Shown: positions 8,254-19,544 of the stretch, one piece after another
How positions within the stretch are numbered: position 1 is the first letter of the stretch
How the letters are laid out: each line of letters opens with the position of its first letter
Origin: Sphingobium trunci
Lineage (GTDB): Bacteria > Pseudomonadota > Alphaproteobacteria > Sphingomonadales > Sphingomonadaceae
Assembly (NCBI RefSeq): GCF_022664535.1
Contig: NZ_JAKUJY010000011.1
Location: 1-64,000, forward strand
Direction of reading: 5' to 3'
Length of the DNA stretch: 64,000 bases
Notes under the pieces: generated by a model
Seen by the model: only the letters and a program-made list of their open reading frames with translations
Database searches by the model: none
Told to the model about the DNA's origin: nothing
Position numbers and translations under genes: made by a program

Positions 8254-9329
8254 CACAGCACGCCTTCGAACCGGAACCCCTCCGCCGCCAGCCCCGGCCC
8301 GAATGCCAGCGCCACGCCGCGCCGCACGTTCCGCGTCGCGTCGGCCAGCATGTCGCGCAGGATGAACATCAGCGTGGCGGAGGACATGTTGCCGAACCGC
8401 GCCAGCACGCTTCGGGAAGCCGCCAGCGCCGCTTCCCCCAGCCCCAGCCCATGTTCGACCGCATCGAGGATGGACCGGCCCCCGGCATGAACCGCCCAAC
8501 CATCGACCGCGGCCGGATCGTCCGATCCCAATATGCGCCGCCGGACCGCTCCCTCGCCCAGCGCCGCCTGGATACGGCCCGGCACTTCCCCCGACAGGTG
8601 CATGACAAAGCCGCTGTCGCCAATGTCCCAGCGGATGAGGTCCGCCGAATCCTCCAGATTGAGCGAAAAGGGCTGACCGAGAACGACGCCCCGGTCTTCC
8701 GCCGTGACCAGCGCCGCTGCCGCGCCATCGCCGAATTGCAGCATCATCAGCAATCGCTCAATCTGTCTTTCCGGCTGGAAATGCAGCGAGGACAGTTCGA
8801 CCGTCACGACCAACACCCGCGCCGCCGGTTCGGATCGGACGATATGGCGCGCCGTCCGCAGCGCCGCCACCGCCGCATAGCAGCCCATGAAGCCCACCAG
8901 CGTTCGCTCGACGCCCTCCAGCCCCAACCGCCGGGCGATGATCTGGTCGATGCCCGGTGCGATGAAACCGGTGCAGCTCGCCACCACCAGATGGCTGATC
9001 CGGTCGATCGCGACCTGCTCCCCCAACTGCCCGATCGCCTCCATGCAGAGGCCCGGCGCATGATGCGCATAATGGCGCATGCGCAGCGAGGTGGGCGGCA
9101 TGGCGCCGGCATAGAAGCCGCCCGGATCGACCGGTGAGCCGCCTTCCGCGGTCAGTGGCAATACGCACCAGCGGCGGCCGATGCCCGAACGCTCCGCCAT
9201 CCGCGTGAAAAGCTGCCGTTCCCGCGCGTCATCCAGCTGACCGATCGCCCATCGGACAAAGGAGGCATGCATCTCCTGCGCGGGTACGGCGCACCCGATG
9301 GCATTGATGCGGGCACGCGTGTCGTTCAT
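8253..9329 (-). CDS. Type III polyketide synthase (alkylresorcinol/alkylpyrone type)
   Basis: Homodimeric chalcone-synthase-fold enzyme that extends a fatty acyl-CoA with malonyl-CoA and cyclises the product. 358 residues, normal length. The catalytic triad is intact: Cys150 in GFMGCYAAV, His281 in WAVHAGG, Asn314 in FGNMSSAT. GFGPG loop equivalent AFGPGLAAEG is near the C-terminus. Followed by the flavoprotein with one-base overlap and then the convergent methyltransferase, it forms a phenolic-lipid cluster. Product chain length and ring type cannot be told from sequence. Confidence 0.92.
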   Translation of the reverse strand: MNDTRARINAIGCAVPAQEMHASFVRWAIGQLDDARERQLFTRMAERSGIGRRWCVLPLTAEGGSPVDPGGFYAGAMPPTSLRMRHYAHHAPGLCMEAIGQLGEQVAIDRISHLVVASCTGFIAPGIDQIIARRLGLEGVERTLVGFMGCYAAVAALRTARHIVRSEPAARVLVVTVELSSLHFQPERQIERLLMMLQFGDGAAAALVTAEDRGVVLGQPFSLNLEDSADLIRWDIGDSGFVMHLSGEVPGRIQAALGEGAVRRRILGSDDPAAVDGWAVHAGGRSILDAVEHGLGLGEAALAASRSVLARFGNMSSATLMFILRDMLADATRNVRRGVALAFGPGLAAEGFRFEGVL

Positions 9330-9394
9330 CGGTTCGGCTTTACCTTGTCTCTCGGTGCGTTCTGGCTGTTAGTGCCTGAAAGCCTGAAAAAGGT

Positions 9395-9410
9395 TCACAT
9401 AATTCTGTGA
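9395..9410. promoter_or_regulatory. Near-perfect 16-bp palindrome, candidate operator
   Basis: TCACATAATTCTGTGA has arms TCACA/TGTGA around an AATT centre, with one mismatched pair. It lies 66 bp upstream of the PKS start and about 175 bp before the first kdp ORF, in the 254-bp divergent gap 9330-9583. Proximity favours control of the PKS operon. No regulator gene is adjacent. Confidence 0.45.
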
Positions 9411-9583
9411 CTTGCGCGATTTTTCGCGGGATGGGGATGAAAAGCGGGCAATTCATATGGAAACACTATGGCTCGCCTGATGCCGCTCTCTCGAATTCAA
9501 ACGGCGTGACGCACTAATTGACGGGCGGCAGACGATTCGGTCCCGCATCCCGCGCGACATGCTCGCCTGCGGGAGTGTGTTTC

Positions 9584-9667
9584 ATGCAGGACATCATCTG
9601 GATCGGCGTGATCCTGGGCTTGCTGGCAGCGACGCTCGGCTATGCCGCGCTGTGCGCAAGGGCTTGA
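9584..9667 (+). CDS. 27-residue membrane peptide upstream of kdpF
   Basis: Short ORF with GGGAG seven to eleven bases before its ATG. It encodes MQDIIWIGVILGLLAAT followed by LGYAALCARA: one hydrophobic span of about 20 residues with a basic end, the same architecture as KdpF. It ends 14 bp before kdpF, so it would be the first cistron of the kdp operon. Either a second KdpF-like stabilising peptide or a leader ORF. Too short for homology, so confidence rests on ribosome site, position and hydrophobicity. Confidence 0.55.
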   Translation: MQDIIWIGVILGLLAATLGYAALCARA

Positions 9668-9681
9668 GGGAGTCGATTGCC

Positions 9682-9771
9682 ATGACCATCGACCTCTGGC
9701 TGGCGGCACTGACCGCCATCGGTCTTCTTGTCTATCTGGTGACCGTGCTCGCGCGCCCCGAACGCTTCTGA
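9682..9771 (+). CDS. kdpF: KdpF, small subunit of K+-transporting ATPase
   Basis: 29-residue single-span inner-membrane peptide, [19 protein letters not shown] then [10 protein letters not shown]. The hydrophobic helix and the terminal ALxRPExF signature are typical of KdpF, which binds and stabilises the KdpABC complex. It sits 16 bp before kdpA. The usual annotation length is 28-30 residues. Confidence 0.88.
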   Translation: MTIDLWLAALTAIGLLVYLVTVLARPERF

Positions 9772-9787
9772 CAGGGGAGGCGAACTC

Positions 9788-11491
9788 ATGACATTGCAGG
9801 GATGGATGCTCATCCTCGCCTTTACCGGCATCCTACTCGCGCTGACCAAGCCCGTCGGGCTCTGGCTGTTCGCGCTGTATGAGGGGCGCAGAACCCCGCT
9901 CCATGCGCTGCTCGGCCCGGTCGAGCGGGGCTTCTATCGCCTTTCGGGCATAGACCCGGACGAGGAGCAGGGATGGCGGCGCTACGCCGTCCATATGCTG
10001 ATCTTCAATACGGTCCTGCTGCTGCTCACCTATGCCGTGCTGCGGCTCCAGGACATGCTGCCGTTCAATCCACTGGGATTTGCCGGGACCAGCGAGCATC
10101 TGGCGTTCAACACGGCGATCAGCTTCACCACCAACACCAACTGGCAAAGCTATGCCGGGGAATCGACATTGTCGAACCTCGCCCAGATGCTCGGCCTTGT
10201 GATCCACAATTTCCTCTCCGCCTCCACGGGCATTGCGCTGGCCTTTGCACTGTTCCGGGGCTTTGCCCGGCGCGGTAGCCAGACCATCGGCAATTTCTGG
10301 GCCGACATGACACGGGTGACGCTCTATCTGCTGCTGCCCGCCTGCATCCTCTATGCGCTGTTCCTGATCGCCAGCGGCGTGCCGCAGACGCTCGCCCAAT
10401 CGGTCGGCGTCACCACGCTGGAGGGTGCGAGGCAGACACTCGCGCTCGGCCCGGTCGCCAGCCAGGAAGCGATCAAGATGCTGGGCACCAACGGCGGCGG
10501 CTTTTTCAACGCCAACAGCGCCCATCCCTTCGAAAATCCGACCGCGCTCACCGATTTCGTGCAGATGCTGTCGATCTTCGTCATCGGCTTCGGCCTGACC
10601 TGGACCTTCGGCAAGGCGGTCGGCAACGTCCGACAGGGCTGGGCGATCCTGGCCGCGATGCTGACCATCTTCCTGGTCGGCGTCACCGTCACCTACTGGC
10701 AGGAGGCCGCGGGCAATCCCATCCTCCATCATCTGGGCGTCGCGGGCGGCAATATGGAGGGCAAGGAGGTGCGCTTCGGCATCGCCGCCTCGGCACTGTT
10801 CTCGGTCGTCACCACGGCGGCGAGCTGCGGCGCCGTCAATGCCATGCATGACAGCTTCACCGCTCTGGGCGGCATGATCCCGCTCATCAACATCCAGCTG
10901 GGTGAAGTGGTCGTCGGCGGCGTGGGCGCGGGCATCTATGGCTTCCTGCTGTTCGCCATCTTCGCCGTGTTCGTCGCCGGGCTGATGGTCGGCCGCACCC
11001 CGGAATATGTGGGCAAGAAGATCGAGAGCCGCGAGGTCAAGCTCGCCGTCCTCGCCATTGCCGTGCTGCCACTCATCATCCTTGGCTTTTCGGCGATCGC
11101 CTCGGTCCTGCCCGCAGGGCTGGCCGGGCCGCTCAACAAGGGGCCGCACGGCTTTTCGGAGATACTCTACGCCTTCACATCGGCCGTGGGGAACAATGGT
11201 TCGGCCTTTGCGGGCCTGACCGCGAACACGCCCTTCTATGACGCCATGCTGGGCGTCGCGATGTGGATCGGCCGCTTCTTCATCATCGTGCCGATGCTGG
11301 CGATCGCAGGGAGCCTCGCTGCCAAGAAATATACGCCCGAAACGGCGGGCAGCTTCCCCACCACCGGACCGCTCTGGACCGGGCTGCTGGTCGGCATCGT
11401 GGCTGTAGTCGGCGGCCTTACCTTCCTGCCCAGCCTCGCCCTTGGTCCCATCGCCGATCATCTCGCGATGATCCATGGCCAACTCTTTTAA
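9788..11491 (+). CDS. kdpA: K+-transporting ATPase subunit A, channel-like subunit
   Basis: 567-residue polytopic inner-membrane protein that binds and translocates K+; normal length is about 557-570. Selectivity-filter type glycine segments are visible, including [12 protein letters not shown] near residue 115, the [18 protein letters not shown] loop near 236, and [11 protein letters not shown] near 468. GGGGAGG precedes the ATG by about six bases. It is the third cistron of the kdp operon, with an 11-bp gap to kdpB. Confidence 0.97.
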   Translation: MTLQGWMLILAFTGILLALTKPVGLWLFALYEGRRTPLHALLGPVERGFYRLSGIDPDEEQGWRRYAVHMLIFNTVLLLLTYAVLRLQDMLPFNPLGFAGTSEHLAFNTAISFTTNTNWQSYAGESTLSNLAQMLGLVIHNFLSASTGIALAFALFRGFARRGSQTIGNFWADMTRVTLYLLLPACILYALFLIASGVPQTLAQSVGVTTLEGARQTLALGPVASQEAIKMLGTNGGGFFNANSAHPFENPTALTDFVQMLSIFVIGFGLTWTFGKAVGNVRQGWAILAAMLTIFLVGVTVTYWQEAAGNPILHHLGVAGGNMEGKEVRFGIAASALFSVVTTAASCGAVNAMHDSFTALGGMIPLINIQLGEVVVGGVGAGIYGFLLFAIFAVFVAGLMVGRTPEYVGKKIESREVKLAVLAIAVLPLIILGFSAIASVLPAGLAGPLNKGPHGFSEILYAFTSAVGNNGSAFAGLTANTPFYDAMLGVAMWIGRFFIIVPMLAIAGSLAAKKYTPETAGSFPTTGPLWTGLLVGIVAVVGGLTFLPSLALGPIADHLAMIHGQLF

Positions 11492-11502
11492 GGATCATCC
11501 CG

Positions 11503-13539
11503 ATGGCCCGATCCGCCGAGAAATCCATCTTCACCGCAGAGCTTATCCTTCCCGCCTGCCGGGATGCCGTCAGCAAGCTCAATCCCACGAAGCTCATCCA
11601 CAATCCCGTGATGTTCACGACGGCGGTCGTTGCGCTGTTGTTGACGGTCTTGCTGGGGATCGGCCAGGACAGGCTTGGCATCGGCTTCAAGTTGCAGCTT
11701 GTTGTCTGGCTGTGGCTGACGGTCCTGTTCGGTACCTTCGCCGAGGCGCTGGCCGAGGGGCGCGGCAAGGCGCAGGCCGCATCCCTGCGCGCGGCCAAGG
11801 CGGACCTCACCGCCCGTCGCATGCGGGGCGACAGCAGCGAAACCATTCCCGCCAGCCTGCTCCGACAGGGCGATATCGTGCTGGTCCAGGCCGGCGAGCT
11901 GATCCCGGCGGACGGCGAAGTCGTGGCCGGCGTCGCGTCGGTCAACGAAGCGGCGATCACCGGCGAGAGCGCGCCCGTCATCCGCGAGGCGGGGGGCGAC
12001 CGTTCCGCCGTGACGGCGGGCACCCGCGTCCTGTCCGACGAAATCCGCGTGCGGGTGACCGTCAATCCCGGCCAGGGCTTCCTCGACCGCATGATTGAGC
12101 TGGTCGAGGGAGCGGAACGGCAGAAGACGCCCAATGAAATCGCGCTGACCCTGCTGCTGGTGGGCCTCACCATCATCTTCCTGATCGCGGTCGGCACCAT
12201 CCCCGGCTTTGCCAGCTATGCGGGCGGGTCGATCCCGGTCGCGATCCTGGCAGCGCTGCTGATCACCCTGATCCCCACCACCATCGCCGCGTTGCTGTCC
12301 GCGATCGGCATAGCGGGCATGGACCGGCTGGTGCGGTTCAACGTCCTTGCCAAATCGGGCCGCGCGGTCGAGGCGGCGGGCGACATTGATGTGCTGCTGC
12401 TCGACAAGACCGGCACCATCACCGTGGGCGACCGGCAGGCCACCGAATTCCGCCCGCTTACCGGGGTCAGGTCCGCCGATCTGGCCGAAGCCGCGCTGCT
12501 GGCCAGCCTAGCGGACGAAACGCCCGAAGGCCGGTCCATCGTGACCCTCGCCCGCGAGAAGATCGACCAGGCGGCCGCCCTGACCGAAGGCGCCCGGATC
12601 ATCGCCTTCACCGCCCAGACCCGCATTTCCGGCGTGGAGACGGACGGCATGCGGATCATCAAGGGCGCGGTGGATTCCGTCCTGAAGGCCCTGACCGAAG
12701 GAACAGCCGCGCCCCAAGCGGCGGCCGGCGACGAAATCCGGCGCATCACGGACGAGATCGCCCGCGCGGGCGGCACGCCGCTGGCCGTGGCGAAGGACGG
12801 CAGGCTGCTGGGCGCGATCTTCCTCAAGGATATCGTCAAGGCGGGCATACGCGAGCGTTTCGGCGAACTGCGCACCATGGGAATCCGCACGGTGATGATC
12901 ACCGGCGACAATCCGCTGACCGCCGCCTCCATCGCGGCCGAGGCGGGGGTGGACGATTTCCTCGCCGAGGCGACGCCGGAGGACAAGCTGGCCCTGATCC
13001 GCAAGGAACAGGAAGGCGGGCGGCTGGTCGCCATGTGCGGCGACGGCACCAACGACGCGCCCGCCCTTGCCCAGGCCGATGTCGGCGTGGCGATGAACAC
13101 CGGCACGCAGGCGGCGCGGGAGGCGGGCAACATGGTCGACCTCGACAGCGACCCCACCAAGCTGATCGAGGTGGTGGGCCTGGGCAAGCAGTTGCTGATG
13201 ACGCGCGGCGCGCTCACCACCTTTTCGGTCGCGAACGACGTCGCCAAATATTTCGCGATCATCCCGGCCATGTTCGTGGCGCTCTATCCGGGGCTGGGGA
13301 TCCTCAACATCATGGGTCTCGCCAGCCCGCAAAGCGCGATCCTTTCGGCGATCATCTTCAACGCGCTGATCATCCCCTGCCTCGTGCCGCTGGCGCTGCG
13401 CGGGGTCACATACCGGCCGATCGGCGCCGGGCCGCTGCTGGCGCGCAACCTGGCCATTTACGGCGCAGGAGGGCTGGTCGCGCCTTTCGTGGGGATCAAG
13501 ATCATCGACCTGGCCGTCAATGGCCTGAGCCTGGCCTGA
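11503..13539 (+). CDS. kdpB: K+-transporting ATPase subunit B, P-type ATPase
   Basis: Catalytic P-type ATPase of the high-affinity Kdp pump, 678 residues (usual about 682). TGES of the actuator domain is at about 151-154, phosphorylated Asp301 lies in LDKTGT, and the hinge motif [16 protein letters not shown] is near 512-527. The reading frame extends to 11263 inside kdpA; ATG 11503 is chosen because AAGGA precedes it and the N-terminus then starts at the conserved [13 protein letters not shown] region. Confidence 0.97.
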   Translation: MARSAEKSIFTAELILPACRDAVSKLNPTKLIHNPVMFTTAVVALLLTVLLGIGQDRLGIGFKLQLVVWLWLTVLFGTFAEALAEGRGKAQAASLRAAKADLTARRMRGDSSETIPASLLRQGDIVLVQAGELIPADGEVVAGVASVNEAAITGESAPVIREAGGDRSAVTAGTRVLSDEIRVRVTVNPGQGFLDRMIELVEGAERQKTPNEIALTLLLVGLTIIFLIAVGTIPGFASYAGGSIPVAILAALLITLIPTTIAALLSAIGIAGMDRLVRFNVLAKSGRAVEAAGDIDVLLLDKTGTITVGDRQATEFRPLTGVRSADLAEAALLASLADETPEGRSIVTLAREKIDQAAALTEGARIIAFTAQTRISGVETDGMRIIKGAVDSVLKALTEGTAAPQAAAGDEIRRITDEIARAGGTPLAVAKDGRLLGAIFLKDIVKAGIRERFGELRTMGIRTVMITGDNPLTAASIAAEAGVDDFLAEATPEDKLALIRKEQEGGRLVAMCGDGTNDAPALAQADVGVAMNTGTQAAREAGNMVDLDSDPTKLIEVVGLGKQLLMTRGALTTFSVANDVAKYFAIIPAMFVALYPGLGILNIMGLASPQSAILSAIIFNALIIPCLVPLALRGVTYRPIGAGPLLARNLAIYGAGGLVAPFVGIKIIDLAVNGLSLA

Positions 13540-13551
13540 GGAGATAATTCC

Positions 13552-14139
13552 ATGTTCATCGACATCAAATCCTCGTTCCGCCCGGCGATCGTCATGACGC
13601 TGCTGTTCGCGCTGCTGCTGGGCATCGCCTATCCGCTGGCGCTGACCGGTATCGGCCAGGCGCTGTTCCCGCATCAGGCCAATGGCAGCCTGATCGAACA
13701 GGACGGCCGGACCATCGGCTCCGCCCTGATCGGCCAGAGCTTCACCAGCGCCCGTTATTTCCACCCCCGCCCGTCGGCGGCGGGCAAGGGCTATGACGGC
13801 ATGGCCTCCTCCGGCTCCAATCTCGGCCCGGCGAGCAAGGCGCTCGCCGATCGGGTCGCGCAGGACATCAAGACCGGCGCGACGTCGCCCGGCCGCCCCA
13901 TTCCCTCCGATCTGGTCACGGCCTCCGCATCGGGACTCGACCCGCATATCAGCCCCGATGCAGCCTATTATCAGGCCGACCGGGTCGCCAGCGCGCGCGG
14001 TCTGGCGCCTGCCACGGTCCGCAAGCTCATCGACGACAGCATCGAACGGCCCCTGTTGGGCTTCATCGGCGAACCCCGCGTCAATGTGCTGGAAATCAAT
14101 CGACGGCTGGACCGGATTAGCGCTAATCAGAGCCGATGA
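13552..14139 (+). CDS. kdpC: K+-transporting ATPase subunit C
   Basis: 195 residues. One N-terminal membrane span ([21 protein letters not shown]) is followed by a periplasmic domain containing GSALIGQSF, the [11 protein letters not shown] segment and the [12 protein letters not shown] stretch that define KdpC. It helps assembly and ATP affinity of KdpB. GAGGAGA lies upstream. Its stop overlaps the kdpD start (ATGA). Confidence 0.96.
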   Translation: MFIDIKSSFRPAIVMTLLFALLLGIAYPLALTGIGQALFPHQANGSLIEQDGRTIGSALIGQSFTSARYFHPRPSAAGKGYDGMASSGSNLGPASKALADRVAQDIKTGATSPGRPIPSDLVTASASGLDPHISPDAAYYQADRVASARGLAPATVRKLIDDSIERPLLGFIGEPRVNVLEINRRLDRISANQSR

Positions 14140-16832
14140 ACGAGCCGGACCGCCGCGATCCCGAAGCCTTTCTGCGCGCAGCCGCGCAGGAAGGCCGCGG
14201 CCGTCTCAAGATCTTCCTGGGCGCGGCGCCCGGCGTCGGCAAGACCTATGAAATGCTGACCGGCGGCATGCAGCGGCGCAAGGCCGGCATCGACGTGGTG
14301 GTCGGCGTGGTCGAGACCCATGGCCGCCGCGAGACCGAGGCGCTGCTTCATGGCCATGAGGTCGTTCCCCGCCGTACCGTCGAGCATCAGGGTCATGTCC
14401 TGAGCGAAATGGACATCGACGCCATCCTCGCCCGCCGTCCGCAACTGGTGCTGGTCGATGAGCTGGCCCACACGAACGCGCCGGGCAGCCGCCATCCCAA
14501 GCGTTATCAGGACATAGAAGAGCTGCTCGACGCGGGGATCGACGTGTTTTCGACCGTCAATATCCAGCATGTCGAGAGCCTGAACGATGTCGTCGCCTCC
14601 TTCACCCGCGTCCGCGTGCGCGAGACGGTGCCGGATTCGGTGCTGGAAAATGCCGAGATCGAGGTGGTCGATATCCCGCCGGACGAACTGATCGAGCGGC
14701 TGAAGGAAGGGAAGGTCTATATTCCGGCCGAGGCCAGCCGGGCGCTCAACCATTTCTTCTCCAAGTCCAACCTGACGGCCCTGCGCGAAATGGCGCTGCG
14801 CCGGGCGGCGCAGGCGGTCGACGCGCAGATGCTGGATTATGTCCGTGCCCATGCGCTGGCGGGCAGTTTCGCCGCAGGCGAGCGGGTGCTGGTCGCCATC
14901 AGCGAACTGCCGAGCGCGCAGGGCCTGGTCCGCGCCGCCAAGCGGCTGGCCGATGCGCTGAAGGCGCCATGGACGGCGGTGCATATCGAAACCCAGCGCA
15001 GCCTGCATTTTTCCGCCGAAGAGCGCGCCCAACTGGCAGACACCATGGCGCTCGCATCCCGGCTGGGCGCCGTCACCGCGACCATCCCGGCGCCGACCGT
15101 GGTGGAGGGGCTGCGGCTTTACGCCACCGACGCCCGCGCGACGCAGATCGTCATCGGCAAGGCATCGCGGTCCTGGTGGTTCGAACTGCGCCATGGCTCT
15201 GTCGTCGACCGGCTGGTCCGGGGCATGGGCGACGTGGCGATCCATGTCCTGCCCAATGACGAGACGGCGCCGCCACGCCCCGCCACCGCCGCGCTGCGGG
15301 CCGGTCCCTGGGGCAAGCCCACCGACTATGTCTGGTCGACGCTGATGATCGCGCTGATGACGGCGATCGGGCGGCTCGCGGTCCAGAGCATCGCGCTCGG
15401 CAATATCGCGCTGCTCTATCTGGTGCCGGTGATGTTCGCCGCCGCCAGTTTCGGCCTGCGCGCCGGGCTGTTTTCAGGGCTGCTTTCCAGCCTTGCCTAT
15501 AATTTCTTCTTCCTGCCGCCGACCGGCACGCTGACCGTCAGCAATCCGGAAAATGTCATCAGCATCCTCGTGCTGCTGGGCGTCGCCATCGTCACCAGCC
15601 AGTTCGCCGCCCGCGTCCGCGCGCAGGCGGACATGGCCCATCGCAGCGCCCGGCAGAATGCGGCACTGGCGGGCTTTTCCCGCCAACTGAACGCCGCCGC
15701 CACCCAGGAAGAACTGATGCAGGCGATCTGCGGGGAGGTCAGCCGCCTGTTCGACGTGCGCACCGTGCTGCTGCTCCCTTCCTCCGACGGCCCGCAACTG
15801 CGCGCCGCCGTGCCGCCGGAGGACCGGCTGGAGCATATCGAGCGGGCCGCCGCGCAATGGGCGATGGACAATGACCAGCCCGCCGGGCGCGGTTCCTCTA
15901 CCCTGACGGCATCGGACTGGCTGTTCCATCCGTTGCGCACCACGCGGGGAAGGCCGGGCCGTGGCGTGCTGGGGGTGCTGGGCCTCGCCCGCGAGGACGC
16001 GGGGGAACCGCTGCGGTCCGATCAGCTGCCATTGCTGATGAGCCTGCTCGATCAGGCCGCCATCGCCTTCGACCGCATGGCGCTGGAGGAGGAGATGCTG
16101 GACGCCCGGCAGGTCCGCGAGCGCGACCGGCTGCGCTCCGCCCTACTCTCCTCGGTCAGCCATGATCTGCGCACGCCGCTCACCACCATCATTTCCGCCG
16201 TGCATGAACTCAAGCGGCAGCCATTGCCGGTTCCGGCCAGCGAACTGGCCGACACGGTCGAGGCGGAGGCGGATCGGCTCAAGCGCTTCGTCGCCAATCT
16301 GCTCGACATGGCGCGGGTGGAAGCGGGCGCGCTGCCGCTGAAGACCGAGCCGACCGACCTGTTCGACGCGGTCGCCGGGGCGGTGCACGACACCCGCCAG
16401 TCGCTCGCCGGGCATGAGGTACGCGTCGATATCGTGCCCGACATTCCGCTGGTGCGGGTCGATCCGACATTGCTGCACCACATCCTCATCAACCTGCTCG
16501 ACAATGCGGGACGCTATGCCGATCCCGGCACGGCCGTCACCATACGGGGCGAGCGGCTGCCCGACGCCATCGCCTTGTCGGTGATCGATCAGGGACCGGG
16601 CATCCCGCCGGGCAGCGAGGCGCGCATCTTCGACACCTTCACGCGGGTGGAGGGGTCGGACCGGGCCAAGCATGGCACCGGCCTTGGCCTTGCCATCGTC
16701 AAGGGCTTTGCCGACGCGATGGGCCTTGGCATCGCCGCAACCAACCATGATGATCCCGCGGGCGCCCGTTTCACCCTGAGCTTCCCGCAGGCGCTGATCC
16801 TTTCCCCCCTGCCTGAAGAGGGGCTGATATGA
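14136..16832 (+). CDS. kdpD: Sensor histidine kinase of the Kdp system
   Basis: 898-residue inner-membrane sensor that detects low K+/osmotic stress and phosphorylates KdpE. Domains in order: KdpD N-domain with Walker [12 protein letters not shown] (about 29-39), a universal-stress-type domain (about 250-370), four clustered membrane spans (about 400-495), GAF (about 520-650), HisKA with His676 in [10 protein letters not shown], and HATPase with [13 protein letters not shown] and GTGLGLAIV. Start overlaps kdpC by four bases, so sensor and pump are cotranscribed. Full length with no missing catalytic residue. Confidence 0.97.
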   Translation: MNEPDRRDPEAFLRAAAQEGRGRLKIFLGAAPGVGKTYEMLTGGMQRRKAGIDVVVGVVETHGRRETEALLHGHEVVPRRTVEHQGHVLSEMDIDAILARRPQLVLVDELAHTNAPGSRHPKRYQDIEELLDAGIDVFSTVNIQHVESLNDVVASFTRVRVRETVPDSVLENAEIEVVDIPPDELIERLKEGKVYIPAEASRALNHFFSKSNLTALREMALRRAAQAVDAQMLDYVRAHALAGSFAAGERVLVAISELPSAQGLVRAAKRLADALKAPWTAVHIETQRSLHFSAEERAQLADTMALASRLGAVTATIPAPTVVEGLRLYATDARATQIVIGKASRSWWFELRHGSVVDRLVRGMGDVAIHVLPNDETAPPRPATAALRAGPWGKPTDYVWSTLMIALMTAIGRLAVQSIALGNIALLYLVPVMFAAASFGLRAGLFSGLLSSLAYNFFFLPPTGTLTVSNPENVISILVLLGVAIVTSQFAARVRAQADMAHRSARQNAALAGFSRQLNAAATQEELMQAICGEVSRLFDVRTVLLLPSSDGPQLRAAVPPEDRLEHIERAAAQWAMDNDQPAGRGSSTLTASDWLFHPLRTTRGRPGRGVLGVLGLAREDAGEPLRSDQLPLLMSLLDQAAIAFDRMALEEEMLDARQVRERDRLRSALLSSVSHDLRTPLTTIISAVHELKRQPLPVPASELADTVEAEADRLKRFVANLLDMARVEAGALPLKTEPTDLFDAVAGAVHDTRQSLAGHEVRVDIVPDIPLVRVDPTLLHHILINLLDNAGRYADPGTAVTIRGERLPDAIALSVIDQGPGIPPGSEARIFDTFTRVEGSDRAKHGTGLGLAIVKGFADAMGLGIAATNHDDPAGARFTLSFPQALILSPLPEEGLI

Positions 16833-16871
16833 GAAGGCTGACATGACGGACCCGACAGGAGGGACAAGGGC

Positions 16872-17567
16872 ATGACCACCCGCCACAAGGCGCTGATCAT
16901 CGACGACGAGCCGCAGATCCGCCGCCTGATCCACGCCGCGCTGACCCGCGCCGATTATGCGACGATGGAGGCCGCCGATGCCCGCGCGGCGCTGGACATG
17001 ATGGGGCAGGAGCGGCCGGATGTCGTGCTGCTGGATCTGGGCCTGCCCGACCGGGACGGGCTGGAGCTGGTGCCGCTCATCAAGCGGCAATGCGACGCTA
17101 GCCTGATCGTCATATCGGCGCGCGAGGCGACCGAGCAGAAGGTGGCGGCGCTGGATCTGGGGGCGGACGATTATCTGACCAAGCCCTTCGATACTGAAGA
17201 ACTGCTGGCGCGCGTGCGCGTGGCGCTGCGCAACCGGATGACCAGGGATGGCGGCGCGACCGCCGTGCGCGCGGGCGACGTGACGATCGACCTGATGGCG
17301 CGGATCGTGACCAAGAACGGGCAGGAAATCCACCTCACCCCCAAGGAATATGCCGTGCTGGCGCGGCTTGCCCGATATCCCGGCCGCGTCATCACCCACC
17401 AGCAGATCATGGCCCATGTCTGGCCGCATGAGCATGAGCATCATGTCGAATATCTGCGCGTGCTGATCCGCACCCTGCGCCAGAAGCTGGAGGATGATCC
17501 GCAGCGGCCCCGGATCATCGGCAATGAGCTGGGGATCGGATACCGGCTGCGGGAGGGGGAGGCGTAA
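16872..17567 (+). CDS. kdpE: Response regulator of the Kdp system
   Basis: 231-residue OmpR/PhoB-type regulator: receiver domain with acidic pair in IIDDEP, phospho-acceptor Asp55 in LLDLGLPD, conserved Lys in LTKPFD, then a winged-helix DNA-binding domain with LTPKEYAVLARLA and the YLRVLIRTLRQKLEDDP end. It activates the kdp promoter when phosphorylated by KdpD. It lies 39 bp after kdpD with GACAGGAGGGA upstream. It converges with kup; only three bases separate the stop codons. Confidence 0.96.
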   Translation: MTTRHKALIIDDEPQIRRLIHAALTRADYATMEAADARAALDMMGQERPDVVLLDLGLPDRDGLELVPLIKRQCDASLIVISAREATEQKVAALDLGADDYLTKPFDTEELLARVRVALRNRMTRDGGATAVRAGDVTIDLMARIVTKNGQEIHLTPKEYAVLARLARYPGRVITHQQIMAHVWPHEHEHHVEYLRVLIRTLRQKLEDDPQRPRIIGNELGIGYRLREGEA

Positions 17568-17570
17568 CGG

Positions 17571-19466
17571 TCAGATTTCGACCTGCGACCCCAGTTCGAC
17601 CACGCGGTTGGTCGGCAGCTTGAAGAAATCCATCGGCGTCACCGCATTGCGCATCATCCAGGCGAACAGCTTTTCGCGCCAGATCGCCATGCCGGGCTTT
17701 TCCGACGGGATCAGCGTCTGGCGGCTGAGGAAATAGCTGGTGTCGCTGATATTGATCGGCCCGCCACAGCCGCTGACCGCCTTCATCGCGGCAGGCAGGT
17801 CGACCTCCTCCATGAAGCCGTGGCGCAGCACGACGCGGTAGAAGCCGGAGCCCAGGTCATCCACCTCCGCCCGGCCGTGCAGGGGAAGGTGCGGCACGGC
17901 CTCGGTCTTCACGGTCAGGATGATGATCCGCTCGTGCAGGATCTTGTTATGCTTCACATTGTGCAGCAGCGCGGGCGGCACGCCCTCTATCCGGGAATTG
18001 AGGAAGATGGCGGTGCCCGGCACGCGCTTCAGCGACTTCGCGACGGACTGGATGAACAGTCCCACGTCCATCGCGCCGTCCATCAGGTAGAAATTCATGA
18101 TCCTGCGGCCGGTGGACCAGGTGGTCAGCACCACGAACACCAGTGCCGCGACCAGCAGCGGGAACCAGCCGCCGTCGGGAATCTTGGTGGCGTTGGACAG
18201 GAAATAGACGCCGTCAACGGCCAGGAACAGGCCCGTCACCCCCCCGGCCACCAGCGGCGGCCAGCGCCACACGCTGAAGGTCAGCACGCCCAGCATGCAG
18301 GCGGTGATGACCATCGTTCCGGTGACCGCGATGCCATAGGCGGCCGCCAGATTGCTGGACGACTGGAAGCCCAGCACCAGCAGCACGACGAACAGCAGCA
18401 GCGCCCAGTTGACCAACGGCACATAGATCTGCCCCGCGGCAGCCGCGCTGGTATGGGCGATCTTGAGGCGGGGGAGGAAACCGAGCTGCACCGCCTGCTG
18501 CGTCACCGAGAAAGCGCCGGAAATCACGGCCTGGCTGGCGATGATCGTCGCCACCGTGGCCAGCATGACCAGCGGCAGCCGCGCCCATTGCGGCGCGAGC
18601 AGGAAGAAGGGGTTTTCCGCCGCTTGGGGCTGGTCCAGCAGCAACGCGCCCTGCCCCATATAGTTGAGCAGCAGGCAGGGCAGCGCGGCATAGAGCCAGG
18701 CGATGCTGATCGCCTTGCGCCCGAAATGGCCCATATCGGCATAGAGCGCCTCGGCCCCCGTCACCGCCAGCACCACCGACCCTAGGGCCAGGAAAGCCAG
18801 CTTCGGGTCGAGCAGGAAGAAGCGCAGCCCCCAGACCGGATTGACGATGCCGATGATTTCAGGATGGCGGGCGATGTTCCCCAGCCCCAGCGCCGCCAGC
18901 ACCAGGAAATAGACCGCCATGACCGGCCCGAACATGGCGCCGACGCGCGCCGTGCCATGTTTCTGGATCAGGAACAGGCCGATCAGGATGACGATGGCGA
19001 TGGGCAGGACGAAGGGCGCGAAGCCGTCGTTCACCACCTCCAGCCCCTCCACCGCCGACAGCACCGAAATGGCTGGGGTGATGATCGCGTCGCCGTAGAA
19101 GAGGGCCGAGGCGAGCACGCCCAGTATCGCGATCCACGGCGTCCACCGGCTCGTGCCCGGCCTGCGCGAGATCAGCGCGAGCAGCGCCATGCTGCCGCCC
19201 TCGCCATGATTGTCGGCGCGCATGACGATGAACACATATTTGACCGTGACGATCAGCGTCATCGTCCAGAAGATCAGCGACAGCACGCCATAGATATGGG
19301 CCGGATCGACCGCGAGCGGATGGTGGCCGACGAAGCTTTCCTTGAGGGCGTAGAGCGGCGAGGTGCCGATGTCGCCGAACACGACCCCCAGCGCCCCCAG
19401 GGCAAGGACCGGCAATTTGTCCTGCGGACGGCCATGGCCCGCCCCATCGCCCGTCTGATCCGTCAT
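17571..19466 (-). CDS. kup: Low-affinity K+ transporter, KUP/HAK/KT family
   Basis: 631 residues, about twelve membrane spans in the first 460 residues and a hydrophilic C-terminal tail, as in Kup. The family signature [20 protein letters not shown] is at about 24-43, [10 protein letters not shown] follows, and [14 protein letters not shown] is typical. The start is set at ATG 19466 rather than 19559, giving the usual length and beginning with a short polar segment. It probably provides constitutive K+ (and Cs+) uptake beside the inducible Kdp pump. An unusual repeat at 19545-19593 lies in its upstream region. Confidence 0.95.
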   Translation of the reverse strand: MTDQTGDGAGHGRPQDKLPVLALGALGVVFGDIGTSPLYALKESFVGHHPLAVDPAHIYGVLSLIFWTMTLIVTVKYVFIVMRADNHGEGGSMALLALISRRPGTSRWTPWIAILGVLASALFYGDAIITPAISVLSAVEGLEVVNDGFAPFVLPIAIVILIGLFLIQKHGTARVGAMFGPVMAVYFLVLAALGLGNIARHPEIIGIVNPVWGLRFFLLDPKLAFLALGSVVLAVTGAEALYADMGHFGRKAISIAWLYAALPCLLLNYMGQGALLLDQPQAAENPFFLLAPQWARLPLVMLATVATIIASQAVISGAFSVTQQAVQLGFLPRLKIAHTSAAAAGQIYVPLVNWALLLFVVLLVLGFQSSSNLAAAYGIAVTGTMVITACMLGVLTFSVWRWPPLVAGGVTGLFLAVDGVYFLSNATKIPDGGWFPLLVAALVFVVLTTWSTGRRIMNFYLMDGAMDVGLFIQSVAKSLKRVPGTAIFLNSRIEGVPPALLHNVKHNKILHERIIILTVKTEAVPHLPLHGRAEVDDLGSGFYRVVLRHGFMEEVDLPAAMKAVSGCGGPINISDTSYFLSRQTLIPSEKPGMAIWREKLFAWMMRNAVTPMDFFKLPTNRVVELGSQVEI

Positions 19467-19544
19467 CTGCCAGTTACCCGCTGTTATCGGCCCCGCCCAT
19501 TGCACAGAGCCGCATAGCTTTTCCAGTGCTGCTTTGTGCGATCG

